A DNA stretch of 64,000 bases from an uncultured Bacteroidales bacterium (GCA_934728255.1 CAKVEC010000002.1:124001-188000), one strand, 5' to 3'. Counted from the stretch's first letter, positions 27,651 through 36,469 are shown. Notes: generated by a model not told the origin, from the letters alone. Program-made: numbers and translations.

Positions 27651-30600
27651 TTAGAATTGGAATTTAATACCGCCCATGATAGTAGAAAGCGGAGTATATT
27701 GATAAGAATCCGACGAACCCGAATAACTTACCATCGGGTTGTAACCCTTACGTGCTGAAACAATAGCCAGGTTGTCTGCGGTAACATAGATATTCAGTGA
27801 ATTGAGTTTTATCTTCTCCATCCACTTCTTTGGGAAATTATAGCCCAAACGGATGTTATTAAGTGCCAAATATGAATTGGATGTCAGGAAACGAGTAGAG
27901 GCCATATTTGCATACAAGTCCTGCCCATTCGACAGACGTGGGATACCGGCAGTACCCAAATCGGCAATCGCTTGTTTTTCTGCATCCGTCATCATAGCAT
28001 TCCATGCTCCACGCATATCTACGTGCCAGTTGCTTGAACCTACCTTATCAGAGTTCATCAACGAAGCATACGTATTATCATAACCATAGCCTCCAATGCC
28101 ATACGAGCAAGTAACCGACAATGTAACACCATACGCCTCAAAATCTATGCCGAAACCGCCGGCAAAATCCGCAATAGCAGACTTTCCTACATAGTCTGAA
28201 CCGGCGTAAGCCGCCTCGTTGCCATATACATATTTCTGTTGTATGTTGGCGTTAGGGTACTGGAGTTTGTACTCATTCACATTACTGATATAGTTATTAC
28301 CTGTCTGCCCTTTGGATTGGAGAGAAGCAGCACTAGCACCAGTTCCCCATGCGCCAAGATCCGCATCATAATAGCCAATATACAAAGCCTGTCCCGTAGC
28401 AGCATCCACGCCTGCATAAGTTGGCAAATACCAATCATATAATCCATGACCGACCGACATAGAACCATTCATCAGCATCTCCGTGTCTGTCTCTATGTAT
28501 GTAGGCAATTCCTTTACCTTATTAGCATAATGCGCACCATTGAGCCGGATATCCAATTTCACATTACGCGTATCCACGGCATGCACATTAAACTGCATTT
28601 CTACACCTTGGTTCTCCAATTTCCCGGAATTGACGTACGTATAGGTATATCCGAGAGATGGAGCCACATAGCGGGGAAATAATAAGTTATCCGTCAATTT
28701 GTAGAAATAATCAATTTCCGCACTCAAGTATTTCGAAATATCAAATTCCAAGCCCAAGTCCACAATCTGGCTGCGCTCCCAAGTCAAATCCGGGTTACCC
28801 TTATATCCCCATACATATGCTACGTTGCCATCTACATATTCTACAGAGTACTGATCCTGGTATAAGTTTGCATTGATACCATCCTGGCTACCTAACACGC
28901 CCCAACTGAGACGCAGTTTGCCATTTTTAATCCAATCCTTTACCGGATCCATAAACTGCTCATTGGTAAAAGTCCACATACCGCCCACTGAGCCAAAATG
29001 TCCCCAACGATGCCCTTTGGCAAACTTAGACGAACCATCCGCACGATAGTTGGCAGTTATTCCATAACGTTCACCATATGTATAAGAAACTGTCGCCAAA
29101 TAGGATTCAAGTGCAGAATTGGCTGTAGCAGAAGTCAGTGCCGCCATTTGTGCAGCATTGCCCCATTCAAGAACACTTTCACCCGTTTTTGCAGCCACAT
29201 AATTTTTACCTCCATACATTTGTGAATTGCGAGTAAACTGGCTCTCATGCCCCACCATAGCACGGATTGTATGCTCCCCTATCACCTTGTTATATTCCAG
29301 CAGTTGATTTGCCATAAAATACAGATAGTTAGTCTGTGTCTTATATGTACGTCCTATATTAGCAGCATCGCCATAGTACGCATTGGTAAACTCGGAGTTG
29401 GTACGCCCTACGTATTGCACACCGGCATTAACGGTCAATTTCAGATCCTTGTAAAATTTCACCTCCAACATACCAGTACCCGAGAACTGGTGTTGCACTG
29501 TATTATCACGGTCGTACAGCAGCGAGCCGGCAGGGTTAATACCGGCACCAAACCAACGGCCGGATCCTTCCGACATACCATAGTCGAATGCATAACCTCC
29601 GGTCTTTGCGTCTGTTTTAATAGTACCATCTTCGTTATACAGATATACAGGATAAATAGGCGGAATGCTATTTACATAGTTGAAACCATTATTCATATTA
29701 TCCCCTTGTCCCACTGCATTCTGATTCGAATAGGTATATGCCATATTCAGACTTCCTTTAAGCCATTTCTTAGCCTGATGAGTCACATTGCTACGAAGCG
29801 TAAAACGATCATAATCAGAACCGATATAATATCCCTCATCTTTGAGGTAGCCCAAAGATGTGTAGTACGTCGTTTTATCCGTACCACCCGAAATTTTGAC
29901 CGAAGCCTCAGCCTTTTGCCCTATACGGAATATAGCATCTTCCCACGAAGTCATATTCTTGTACCCGTCTTTCAGATTTACATCCGAGAAGAAATGTCCA
30001 TCCTCTCCTATCAGAGCATTTCCCGGAGCATCCCACAAATTATAAGCAGCCGGCAATCCTTTTCCCGTTTCGCTAAACAATGTATTATTTACCAGACGCA
30101 CCAAACGCGTATCATCACTAATGGCATCACGCTGGCTATTATAGATTGACATCCACGACATTTCCACATACTCTTGCGGATCCGAAATAACTTGATATAA
30201 CGGCAACAAGTGCATATTTGCACCATATTTGACATCCACATCTATTTTCCCCTGCTCACCGGAATTACCACGTTTGGTTGTAATCAAGATAACACCATTC
30301 GCTCCACGACTACCATAAAGCGAGGTTGCGGTAGCATCTTTCAAAATGGTGGTAGAAGCAATATCACCCGGATCTATTGCCGACACATCTCCATCATAAG
30401 GAATACCATCTACGACATACAGAGGAGCCGTACTACTATTAATAGATCCGATACCACGAATACGGATACTGGCAGACGAACCCGGCTGACCGGAAGTAGT
30501 AACCACTTGTACACCGGCGACTTCCCCTGCAAGAGCCTTAGAAATTTCAGAGGGGCTTTTCTTTTCAATAGCATCCGCATCAACAGCAGCCGCCGAACCT

Positions 30601-30941
30601 GCAAAACTACCCTTAGAGACATTACCATAACCGGTAACGACAATCTCTTGCACGACCTCTGAGGATTCATGCAAGGTAACACGCACATTTTTGCTGATAG
30701 CCACCTCTTGGGTCTGCATACCCACAAAACTAATTAACAGAGTGGTAGCCTCATCGGGCGCAGAGATGGTAAACTGACCATCAAAATCAGAAATAGTACC
30801 TACGGAAGTACCTTTCACTTGTACACTGGCACCAATCACAGGCTCACCTTTCTCATCAAGAACCACACCACTCACATGTTTCTCCGCCATAACGGCAAAA
30901 CTCATAAAGCAGAGTGTCAAAAGTGTAAAGATCTTTTTCAT
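27651..30941 (-). CDS. SusC/RagA-family TonB-linked outer-membrane transporter
   Basis: A 1096-residue outer-membrane channel. Order: signal peptide (MKKIFTLLTLCFMSFAVMA), a carboxypeptidase D regulatory-like domain (VSGVVLDEKGEPVIGASV), TonB-box area VVQEIVVTGYG, plug domain with SIRIRGIGSINSSTAPLYVVDGIP, then a long barrel ending STIMGGIKFQF with a terminal Phe. It is the first gene of the SusC-SusD-lipoprotein operon and follows a consensus promoter. The start is set at the signal peptide; the 40 in-frame codons upstream span the promoter. Confidence 0.95.
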   Translation of the reverse strand: MKKIFTLLTLCFMSFAVMAEKHVSGVVLDEKGEPVIGASVQVKGTSVGTISDFDGQFTISAPDEATTLLISFVGMQTQEVAISKNVRVTLHESSEVVQEIVVTGYGNVSKGSFAGSAAAVDADAIEKKSPSEISKALAGEVAGVQVVTTSGQPGSSASIRIRGIGSINSSTAPLYVVDGIPYDGDVSAIDPGDIASTTILKDATATSLYGSRGANGVILITTKRGNSGEQGKIDVDVKYGANMHLLPLYQVISDPQEYVEMSWMSIYNSQRDAISDDTRLVRLVNNTLFSETGKGLPAAYNLWDAPGNALIGEDGHFFSDVNLKDGYKNMTSWEDAIFRIGQKAEASVKISGGTDKTTYYTSLGYLKDEGYYIGSDYDRFTLRSNVTHQAKKWLKGSLNMAYTYSNQNAVGQGDNMNNGFNYVNSIPPIYPVYLYNEDGTIKTDAKTGGYAFDYGMSEGSGRWFGAGINPAGSLLYDRDNTVQHQFSGTGMLEVKFYKDLKLTVNAGVQYVGRTNSEFTNAYYGDAANIGRTYKTQTNYLYFMANQLLEYNKVIGEHTIRAMVGHESQFTRNSQMYGGKNYVAAKTGESVLEWGNAAQMAALTSATANSALESYLATVSYTYGERYGITANYRADGSSKFAKGHRWGHFGSVGGMWTFTNEQFMDPVKDWIKNGKLRLSWGVLGSQDGINANLYQDQYSVEYVDGNVAYVWGYKGNPDLTWERSQIVDLGLEFDISKYLSAEIDYFYKLTDNLLFPRYVAPSLGYTYTYVNSGKLENQGVEMQFNVHAVDTRNVKLDIRLNGAHYANKVKELPTYIETDTEMLMNGSMSVGHGLYDWYLPTYAGVDAATGQALYIGYYDADLGAWGTGASAASLQSKGQTGNNYISNVNEYKLQYPNANIQQKYVYGNEAAYAGSDYVGKSAIADFAGGFGIDFEAYGVTLSVTCSYGIGGYGYDNTYASLMNSDKVGSSNWHVDMRGAWNAMMTDAEKQAIADLGTAGIPRLSNGQDLYANMASTRFLTSNSYLALNNIRLGYNFPKKWMEKIKLNSLNIYVTADNLAIVSARKGYNPMVSYSGSSDSYQYTPLSTIMGGIKFQF

Positions 30942-31030
30942 ATTATATAAATAATCATTTTTCGCACCTATTTTGCACCTTAAAAGTTCGTCAAGCGACA
31001 AATTTTCGTACAGGATTCCAATAAAGTGCG

Positions 31031-31062
31031 CAAAGATACTGCTTATTTTTGATACGTGCAAA
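31031..31062 (-). promoter_or_regulatory. promoter of the SusCD operon
   Basis: Minus-strand -7 box TATCTTTG (plus strand CAAAGATA, 31031-31038) and TTTG (CAAA, 31059-31062), 20-bp spacer, about 90 bp before the SusC start codon. No sigma/anti-sigma or hybrid two-component regulator lies next to the operon in this window. Confidence 0.75.
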
Positions 31063-31204
31063 CATTCTGTCGCTTTTTTATGTTAAAAAGCAGCAAAATG
31101 TGTATTTTCTGCAATTTTTATGCAAAATTTTGATGTTTATACAATAAGAATAGCCACAATCGGTCAAGAAAATATGTTTTACAACATAAAAACACAACTT
31201 AACA

Positions 31205-31310
31205 CTCCATTTGCCACTCTCGTTGCCATAAATGCCCAATAAGGCTGATTAGACCAACTGGACAGATAGGACTAATTGAGCCGATAGGGCTAATTGTTGG
31301 ACTAATTAGT
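31205..31310. repeat. degenerate tandem repeat (TAATTAGTCC type)
   Basis: Imperfect repeats containing GGACTAATTAG, GGGCTAATTG and GGACTAATTGAG precede the 3' end of the M16 peptidase gene. The units are too degenerate to fix a period. Confidence 0.5.
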
Positions 31311-31313
31311 ATT

Positions 31314-32543
31314 TTACAGATAGGTAAGGAGGAACAGCGAGTCGGGGGAGAGGGTCTCGCGGGCAACGGACTGGAGGACGGCGGGAGTGGTTTGCGAGAT
31401 ACGGGCGAAAGTTTCCTCCCAAGTGGGCGCATAGTCGTAGTAGAGTACGGATTTTGCCATAGCGAGGGCATTATTTTCTTGATTTTCTGCCGATATAGCC
31501 ATCTGTCCGCGCAGTTGGGCGAGAGCATTGCGCAAGGCGGTGTCAGTAAGCGGCTTATCGCAGAGATGCGCCAACTCCTGCTTAGCGAGATCGAGGCAGC
31601 GATCAAGATACTCGGGTTCGCAAGCAAAATAGACACACCAATAGCCCGTGTCAGAAAGGGGGGTATAGGCAGACTCTATGGTATAGACCAGTCCGCGCGA
31701 CTCGCGAAGACTGATATTCAAGCGCGAATTGAGACTGCCACCACCCAATATATTATTAAGGAGATAAAGCGGTAACTGACACTCGTGCCCCAACGGATAG
31801 GCACGATTACCCAGCATCACATGAGTCTGGTGGGTATGCTTACGGAAAGACGCTTCCGCTGCAGGAATGACTACTGGAGCAGTGCGCCTAAACGTCTCTA
31901 CCGACTGTGGTACACCGCCGAACTCACGTTCCGCCAGACGGAAGACCCGCTCGGGCGAGAGGTTGCCTTGGCAAAAGACGACCATCCTATCGGAGCGATA
32001 ATGCTGCGCCATCCACGCCAGCGGGTTGGCAGGCGAACTGCTGATATGGCGGAGCGTTTTCTTTGTTCCGAGAATGGGCATTGCCAGCGAATGTCCCCGA
32101 AAAACAAGATTCTCGAAGTCGTCGTAGATCAATTCACTCGGAGAATCATTATAGCCCTCGATCTCATCGTAGATGACGGTGCGTTCCTTGTCGGTCTCCT
32201 GCTGCGGGAACGTGGGGCAAAGTACCATCTCGGCAATAAGGTGGAGCGTGCGTGTGATATGCTCGGTGAGTGTGGCGGCATAGAAAGTGGTTTCCTCTTT
32301 GGTGGTATAGGCATTGATTTCGCCGCCGATACCCTCTATACTGTTGATAATCTGACGGGCAGTATGATGGGCAGTGCCTTTGAAAACACAATGCTCGATA
32401 TAGTGTGCCATACCGTTTTCGGCAGGTTGTTCATCGCGTGTACCCGTGCCGACCATAACGCCGACATACGCCACAGCCGATGGCGTTTGGCGGTGCACCA
32501 CCCGAATACCATTGGGCAGAGTATGATAAAAAGTTTGGTTCAT
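31314..32543 (-). CDS. M16-family (insulinase-like) zinc peptidase
   Basis: A 409-residue processing-protease-like enzyme. The inverted zinc motif HxxEH reads HYIEH in MAHYIEHCVFKGTAHH, and the downstream Glu is in the conserved NSIEGIGGEINAYTTKEETTFYAA. The C-terminal half contains the LGGGSLNSRLNISLRESRGLVY segment of the second M16 domain. It has no signal peptide, so it is probably cytoplasmic. Similar single-chain M16 peptidases are common in Bacteroidetes; the substrate is unknown. Confidence 0.92.
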   Translation of the reverse strand: MNQTFYHTLPNGIRVVHRQTPSAVAYVGVMVGTGTRDEQPAENGMAHYIEHCVFKGTAHHTARQIINSIEGIGGEINAYTTKEETTFYAATLTEHITRTLHLIAEMVLCPTFPQQETDKERTVIYDEIEGYNDSPSELIYDDFENLVFRGHSLAMPILGTKKTLRHISSSPANPLAWMAQHYRSDRMVVFCQGNLSPERVFRLAEREFGGVPQSVETFRRTAPVVIPAAEASFRKHTHQTHVMLGNRAYPLGHECQLPLYLLNNILGGGSLNSRLNISLRESRGLVYTIESAYTPLSDTGYWCVYFACEPEYLDRCLDLAKQELAHLCDKPLTDTALRNALAQLRGQMAISAENQENNALAMAKSVLYYDYAPTWEETFARISQTTPAVLQSVARETLSPDSLFLLTYL

Positions 32544-32545
32544 TG

Positions 32546-32577
32546 TTTGCGTAATTCGATTATTTGTCGTACCTTTG
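32546..32577 (+). promoter_or_regulatory. promoter of tRNA-Leu
   Basis: TTTG at 32546-32549, a 20-bp spacer, TACCTTTG at 32570-32577, 24 bp before the tRNA. Confidence 0.75.
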
Positions 32578-32601
32578 CAACCGCTTTTTGTAGAAGCGCA
32601 T

Positions 32602-32686
32602 GCGGCATTGGCGGAATTGGTAGACGCGCCAGACTTAGGATCTGGTTCCTAACAGAGTGAAGGTTCGAGTCCTTTATGCCGCACCA
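32602..32686 (+). tRNA. tRNA-Leu (anticodon UAG)
   Basis: Eighty-five nucleotides including an encoded CCA. The acceptor arms GCGGCAT and ATGCCGC pair; the anticodon loop reads CTTAGGA (TAG); a long variable arm (GGTTCCTAACAGAGTGA region) marks it as a class II tRNA; the T-arm has GGTTCGAGTCC. It has its own promoter and terminator. Confidence 0.97.
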
Positions 32687-32709
32687 ACGAGCCCTTTGGC
32701 TCGTTTTTT
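32686..32709 (+). terminator. terminator of tRNA-Leu
   Basis: AACGAGCC / GGCTCGTT stem with a CTTT loop and a following T-run, immediately after the CCA end. Confidence 0.9.
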
Positions 32710-32840
32710 GTAGGTGGTAGGACGTTAATTAGTTTTGGAAAACATATAATTAGCCATTAATTAACCATTAATTTTTCCTTATTCTCAAAATAAAACGTTA
32801 ATTGTCGTATAATTGGTGTTAATTCTATACCCTATAATAT

Positions 32841-33347
32841 ATGAAACGTATTGTATTTTTTATAGCCATAGCCATCGGGGTAGTGATGGCATCGTGTTCG
32901 CTCGACCAGCAGTCGCAGTACACACCGCAGTTGAAATGCCGCAACCTGATTTGCTATCATGCCGATTCCCTCTATATCGACACGCTGAAAATAGATAAGT
33001 TGGACGATAATGGTGTATATAAAATGAAAGCCATCCACAAAGGCGACACCGTCCGTGCAGTCATCATACTGAATGCGGTAACCAACACGCTGACCGGTTT
33101 CTCGATAGCATACGATAGCACCGAATTGGTAGCACAAGTTGATTCCGTATCTCTTATTCAATCTGCATTGCTTGATACCTCCGACCCGGAACACGGAAAA
33201 TTATACTTCAAACCCGCATACAACTATGCGGCATTCCCTATACACTATATTCCGCTTAAGACAGGGGCTTTGGATTTGAAACTGACGGTAGAGTCCGATT
33301 CTAAATACTCGCCGTCCACGTTGTCAATGACGCAACCCGTAGAGTAA
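32841..33347 (+). CDS. small lipoprotein of unknown function
   Basis: A 168-residue lipoprotein: MKRIVFFIAIAIGVVMASC with the lipobox Cys at residue 19. The body looks beta-rich, with a central KGDTVRAVIILNAVTNTLTG segment. I do not recognise the family. It is preceded by an A/T-rich gap carrying a variant of the AACGTTAATT element, and followed by a bidirectional terminator shared with mazG. No partner gene is obvious. Confidence 0.75.
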   Translation: MKRIVFFIAIAIGVVMASCSLDQQSQYTPQLKCRNLICYHADSLYIDTLKIDKLDDNGVYKMKAIHKGDTVRAVIILNAVTNTLTGFSIAYDSTELVAQVDSVSLIQSALLDTSDPEHGKLYFKPAYNYAAFPIHYIPLKTGALDLKLTVESDSKYSPSTLSMTQPVE

Positions 33348-33367
33348 TGCATATGCATAATGCAATG

Positions 33368-33397
33368 AACGACCATCGGTTAACCGATGGTCGTTTT
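33368..33397. terminator. bidirectional terminator overlapping the mazG stop codon
   Basis: The perfect palindrome ACGACCATCGG / CCGATGGTCGT has a TTTTT run on the plus side and an A-run on the other. On the minus strand its left arm encodes the last MazG residues (TTIG) and the TAA stop. Confidence 0.85.
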
Positions 33398-34177
33398 TGC
33401 TTCGTTCCAAAGGGCGTCCATCTCGGCGAGAGACATATCTTGCAAGTTTTTTCCCTGCTCGGTCGCTTTCTGCTCTATGTAGTTGAAACGGCGGATAAAC
33501 TTGAGGTTGGTCATCTCGAGGGCATTGTCGGGGCGGATCTTGTACAAGCGTGCGGCATTCACTAATGCGAATAGCACATCGCCAAACTCTGCCGTTGCCT
33601 TTTGGCTGTCCATATTCTTCACTTCCGCCTCAAACTCCGCGATTTCTTCTTTCACTTTTTGCCACACATCTTCGGGTTGCTCCCAGTCGAATCCCGCATT
33701 GGCGGCTTTGTCCTGAATACGGTACGCTTTCACCAACGACGGCAACGCATCGGGGATGCCGGCAAGAACGGTCTTGTTGCCGCCTTTCTCTTTCAGTTTC
33801 ACCTGCTCCCACAGGTGGCTCACCTCCTCGGCATTCTTCGCCGCTGCCTCGCCATAGACATGCGGGTGACGGAAAATAAGTTTGTCGCACAAGCGGTTGC
33901 ACACATCGGCAATATCAAAATCGCCCGTCTCGCTGCCCAACTTGGCATAGAAAACGATATGCAGAAGGACATCGCCGAGTTCCTTGCTAATCTCCGTCTT
34001 GTCGCCTTTGATAATAGCCGAAGTGAGTTCATAGACCTCCTCTATCGTATTCTGGCGCAGGCTCTCGAAAGTCTGTTTTCTGTCCCACGGACATTTCTCA
34101 CGCAGGGTATCCATCACGGTCAGCAGGCGGTCGAATGCCGCCAACTGCTCCTCGCGGGTATGTAGTTGTTTTTCCAT
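33380..34177 (-). CDS. mazG: MazG nucleoside triphosphate pyrophosphohydrolase
   Basis: A 265-residue house-cleaning enzyme that hydrolyses NTPs to NMP and PPi. Both MazG repeats are present: CPWDRKQTFESLRQNTIEEVYELTSAI with KELGDVLLHIVF in the first, and VKEEIAEFEAEV with EFGDVLFALVNAARL in the second, carrying the metal-binding ExxE and ExxD residues. The start MEKQLHTREEQL fits the family; 29 in-frame codons upstream look non-coding. Its stop codon lies within the terminator palindrome. Confidence 0.95.
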   Translation of the reverse strand: MEKQLHTREEQLAAFDRLLTVMDTLREKCPWDRKQTFESLRQNTIEEVYELTSAIIKGDKTEISKELGDVLLHIVFYAKLGSETGDFDIADVCNRLCDKLIFRHPHVYGEAAAKNAEEVSHLWEQVKLKEKGGNKTVLAGIPDALPSLVKAYRIQDKAANAGFDWEQPEDVWQKVKEEIAEFEAEVKNMDSQKATAEFGDVLFALVNAARLYKIRPDNALEMTNLKFIRRFNYIEQKATEQGKNLQDMSLAEMDALWNEAKTTIG

Positions 34178-34286
34178 ATAATTGCTGTTTTTATCCGTTA
34201 ATTTATCTCCGTTAAAAGGACTTTTTCCTCCATTAATGCCCGTTAAAGAACCATCAAAATGCACCGTTAATTCTTTTGCCCGTTTT

Positions 34287-34321
34287 GTTATAGGATCGTT
34301 ATAGGATGGTTATAGGATAGA
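34287..34321. repeat. 11-bp tandem repeat GTTATAGGATN
   Basis: Three 11-bp units: GTTATAGGATC, GTTATAGGATG, GTTATAGGATA. Related words occur at 18493, 48527-48543 and 55297-55318. Next to it is a CCTTATATCCTC/ACATCCACCTTAC stretch resembling the repeat inside aroB. It fills the gap between mazG and lpxH. Confidence 0.85.
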
Positions 34322-34365
34322 AAAGGTCATCCTCCTTATATCCTCTTTACATCCACCTTACTTTC

Positions 34366-34385
34366 CATTATGCATTGTGCATTGA
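34366..34385. repeat. heptamer tract at the lpxH 3' end
   Basis: CATTATG, CATTGTG, CATTGAA: three 7-bp units that cover the lpxH stop codon and encode its last residues. Another short unit (CATTATGCATTG) lies at 35159-35170 just upstream of the lpxH start. Confidence 0.75.
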
Positions 34386-35150
34386 AAGTGTTCCTTGCGG
34401 GGTAAGGGCGGCATACGTCCATTGCTGGAAGCAGTCGCCAAGGATCAGTACGCGGCTGTTGCGGGTAATCTGCAGATCGAGTTCGATATGCCGGTGCCCG
34501 AAGATGTAGTAGTCGTGATGATTGCCGATCCGCTCCTGCTCTTTGGCAAACAGCACCTGCTCCTCTTGGTTCTCCCCCTTGTACGGACAGGGTTTTGCCA
34601 ACTCTTTGCGGCGGCTTTTTGCCGCCCAGTTGTAACCAAACGCATTGCCCCACGTAGGCGGGACTATGCGAAACAGGTACTGCAACGGGCGTGAATGGAA
34701 TACCCTGCGCAGGAACATAAACCGCTTTATTTTCTTGAGGACAAACGGCGGATAGAGTGTCTGCCAATCGGACGGCATCAGTCCGTCGCCATGCCCGAGA
34801 AAGATCGTCTTGCCATAACAGGTAACGGTCTCGGGATTTCTGTGCACTATCACTCCGGTACGGTGGGCAAGCCAACCGAACATCCAGAGGTCGTGGTTGC
34901 CGGTGAAATAATGTATCTGTATGCCCTTGCGGGTCATCGATTGCAGTTGGTCAAGGAATGGTGCATATTCCGCTTTGGAAGGGTCGCGCCAAAGGTATTC
35001 GTACCAGAAATCGAACATATCGCCCAGCATATACACCGCCTCGGCATCGCGCTCCACACGGCGCAACAGGTCAACGACTTTGCGCTGATTGTCCGCTGCA
35101 TCGGGCAACGCCCGCGAGCCAAGATGTGCATCGCTGAGGAAATAAATCAT
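34368..35150 (-). CDS. lpxH: UDP-2,3-diacylglucosamine diphosphatase
   Basis: A 260-residue metallophosphoesterase of lipid A synthesis; it converts UDP-2,3-diacylglucosamine to lipid X plus UMP at the inner membrane. Metal-binding motifs: SDAHLG, GDMFDFW, GNHD, GHGDG and GHRH. MIYFLSDAHLG is the natural start; six further in-frame codons (MHNDVP) and the C-terminal SMHNA both derive from 7-bp repeat tracts. It lies 24 bp downstream of the DUF59 gene and is probably cotranscribed with it. Confidence 0.9.
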   Translation of the reverse strand: MIYFLSDAHLGSRALPDAADNQRKVVDLLRRVERDAEAVYMLGDMFDFWYEYLWRDPSKAEYAPFLDQLQSMTRKGIQIHYFTGNHDLWMFGWLAHRTGVIVHRNPETVTCYGKTIFLGHGDGLMPSDWQTLYPPFVLKKIKRFMFLRRVFHSRPLQYLFRIVPPTWGNAFGYNWAAKSRRKELAKPCPYKGENQEEQVLFAKEQERIGNHHDYYIFGHRHIELDLQITRNSRVLILGDCFQQWTYAALTPQGTLSMHNA

Positions 35151-35174
35151 AGGTACATCATTATGCATTGATTT

Positions 35175-35489
35175 TTACATCATTCCGAGTTCCAGTTTGG
35201 CTTCCTCGCTCATCATATCTTTGTTCCATTCGGGCTCGAAGACGATGTTTACATTCACCTGCTTGATGCCCTCCACGCTGCCTACTTTCTGGCGGATATC
35301 CTCCACGAGGAAATCGCCCGCCGGGCAACTTGGTGCCGTGAGGGTCATATCGATGTTGCAGGTGCCGTCGTCGGTGATGTCAATCTTGTAGATCAGTCCG
35401 AGGTCGTATATATTCACGGGTATCTCCGGGTCGAACACCGTCTTGAGCATACGGAGTACCGCTTCTTCTTTTTGTAAAAATTCGTTCAT
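35175..35489 (-). CDS. DUF59/MIP18-family Fe-S assembly protein
   Basis: A 104-residue protein with the complete DUF59 pattern: VFDPEIPVNIYDLGLIY, the invariant Cys in LTAPSCPAGDF, and VEPEWN-like VFEPEWNKDMMS. Family members (SufT/PaaD/MIP18 type) help mature iron-sulfur proteins. It is the first gene of a transcript with lpxH, driven by a consensus promoter. The exact client is unknown. Confidence 0.92.
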   Translation of the reverse strand: MNEFLQKEEAVLRMLKTVFDPEIPVNIYDLGLIYKIDITDDGTCNIDMTLTAPSCPAGDFLVEDIRQKVGSVEGIKQVNVNIVFEPEWNKDMMSEEAKLELGMM

Positions 35490-35520
35490 ATCAGTATGTC
35501 GGATAATGCCAAACAGACTG

Positions 35521-35552
35521 CAAAATTACTGCAAAAAAGTGAGATAGCCAAA
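35521..35552 (-). promoter_or_regulatory. promoter of DUF59-lpxH
   Basis: Minus-strand TAATTTTG (plus strand CAAAATTA, 35521-35528) and TTTG (CAAA, 35549-35552), 20-bp spacer. Confidence 0.75.
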
Positions 35553-35554
35553 CG

Positions 35555-35827
35555 TCAATCGACAATTATCTCGGCGTCTTTCCAATTTTGGAGTGTTGTT
35601 TTGGCGTCTGCGATGGCTTGCTCAGTGCTGACCTCGTACTCCTGGAGGAGGAGGTCGGCAAGCGTCTGCGCATCAAACTCGGACAGATGCTCCACCTCCC
35701 GCCAGAGATACGCCGCCGACTCGTTCATCGTAATCATTTTGTTGAAATTGATCAACTCCACGCTCTCACCCACGAGGATAAACTCCTCTCCCAGCGGGCG
35801 AAGGCGGAAACCTTGTTTTGCTTTCAT
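35555..35827 (-). CDS. PqqD-family peptide-binding protein
   Basis: A 90-residue PqqD-like protein (GFRLRPLGEEFILVGE, then MNESAAYLWREVE and LADLLLQEYEVS). Such winged-helix-like proteins bind precursor peptides for modification enzymes in RiPP pathways, but many Bacteroidetes copies are orphans. It begins one base after the stop codon of the S24/S26-like peptidase gene upstream, so the two are tightly coupled. No radical SAM enzyme or precursor peptide is visible nearby. Confidence 0.88.
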   Translation of the reverse strand: MKAKQGFRLRPLGEEFILVGESVELINFNKMITMNESAAYLWREVEHLSEFDAQTLADLLLQEYEVSTEQAIADAKTTLQNWKDAEIIVD

Positions 35828-36301
35828 CTATAGTTTGCCGTATTTGATTATTCTGTATATAGTCTTGCGGTAGAGCCACAAGAGTTGTTTCCTGTATGGC
35901 AGCAGCCTGCGCCACAGTCTGCCGCGCGTCAATGGTTTGCGCCACCCGCGGCGGTTCTCTATTCGTACCACGAAGCCGAGTATATCATCAGAAGCACAAA
36001 CCTCTTCGCCTGCAAGATTACCATCCCCCATCAGTACGATACGTTTTCCTGCATTTTCCAGCCGTACTACACGGTGCAAGACATATTTTGCCGTTGGTGC
36101 ACCAGGCATTGTACATTGCGCCAATACTATATCGCCGACCTTTACGGGTCGAACCAAACGACGCAGCACCACACTATCGCAGCCGCCCTCTATATATGGG
36201 CGCATGCTAATGCCATTGGGTGTAAAACGCACCTCGTATCCATCGCCGAGCAGGCGTGCCATCTCGGGTATCAATATGTCGTTTGCCACAATATGTCCCA
36301 T
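35828..36301 (-). CDS. S24/S26-family signal-peptidase-like protein
   Basis: A 157-residue protein with the catalytic Ser region PNGISMRPYIEGG and a KYVLHRVV segment in which His may serve as general base, as in Sec11-like enzymes. GDGNL follows. No N-terminal membrane anchor is seen, but the C-terminal part is very basic (RRGWRKPLTRGRLWRRLLPYR). The start MGHIVANDILIPEMARLL fits homologues that include the ILIPE segment; it would leave a leader of only a few nucleotides. MARLL at 36262 is the alternative. It is paired with a PqqD-like gene. Confidence 0.78.
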   Translation of the reverse strand: MGHIVANDILIPEMARLLGDGYEVRFTPNGISMRPYIEGGCDSVVLRRLVRPVKVGDIVLAQCTMPGAPTAKYVLHRVVRLENAGKRIVLMGDGNLAGEEVCASDDILGFVVRIENRRGWRKPLTRGRLWRRLLPYRKQLLWLYRKTIYRIIKYGKL

Positions 36302-36309
36302 TGCGTCTG

Positions 36310-36341
36310 CAAAAATACAACTTTTTTTGCATTCTTCCAAA
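36310..36341 (-). promoter_or_regulatory. promoter of the peptidase-pqqD pair
   Basis: Minus-strand TATTTTTG (plus strand CAAAAATA, 36310-36317) and TTTG (CAAA, 36338-36341), 20-bp spacer. The -7 box ends only 8 bp before the ATG at 36301, implying an almost leaderless mRNA. Confidence 0.7.
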
Positions 36342-36417
36342 AATACCACGGGTGTTTAATATCCCAAACCGTCAATCACCCGACGGCGGTTGCCATAACC
36401 TCCGTATAACTGCATCG

Positions 36418-36469
36418 GGTGATTAACGGGTGATTAACGGGTGATTAACGGGTGATTAACGGGTTGTTC
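36418..36469. repeat. 11-bp tandem array, core GGTGATT (site C)
   Basis: Four identical units GGTGATTAACG followed by GGTTGTTC, the same terminal word as at sites A and D. A single unit in reverse orientation (TCAATCACCCGAC) lies at 36372-36384. The 400-bp gap around it (36302-36755) also holds the palindrome at 36523 and two promoters; no gene is seen. Confidence 0.95.

Noticed and set aside
36418..36469. Possible CRISPR array
   Set aside because: The units are 11 bp with no spacers, and no cas genes are in the window.
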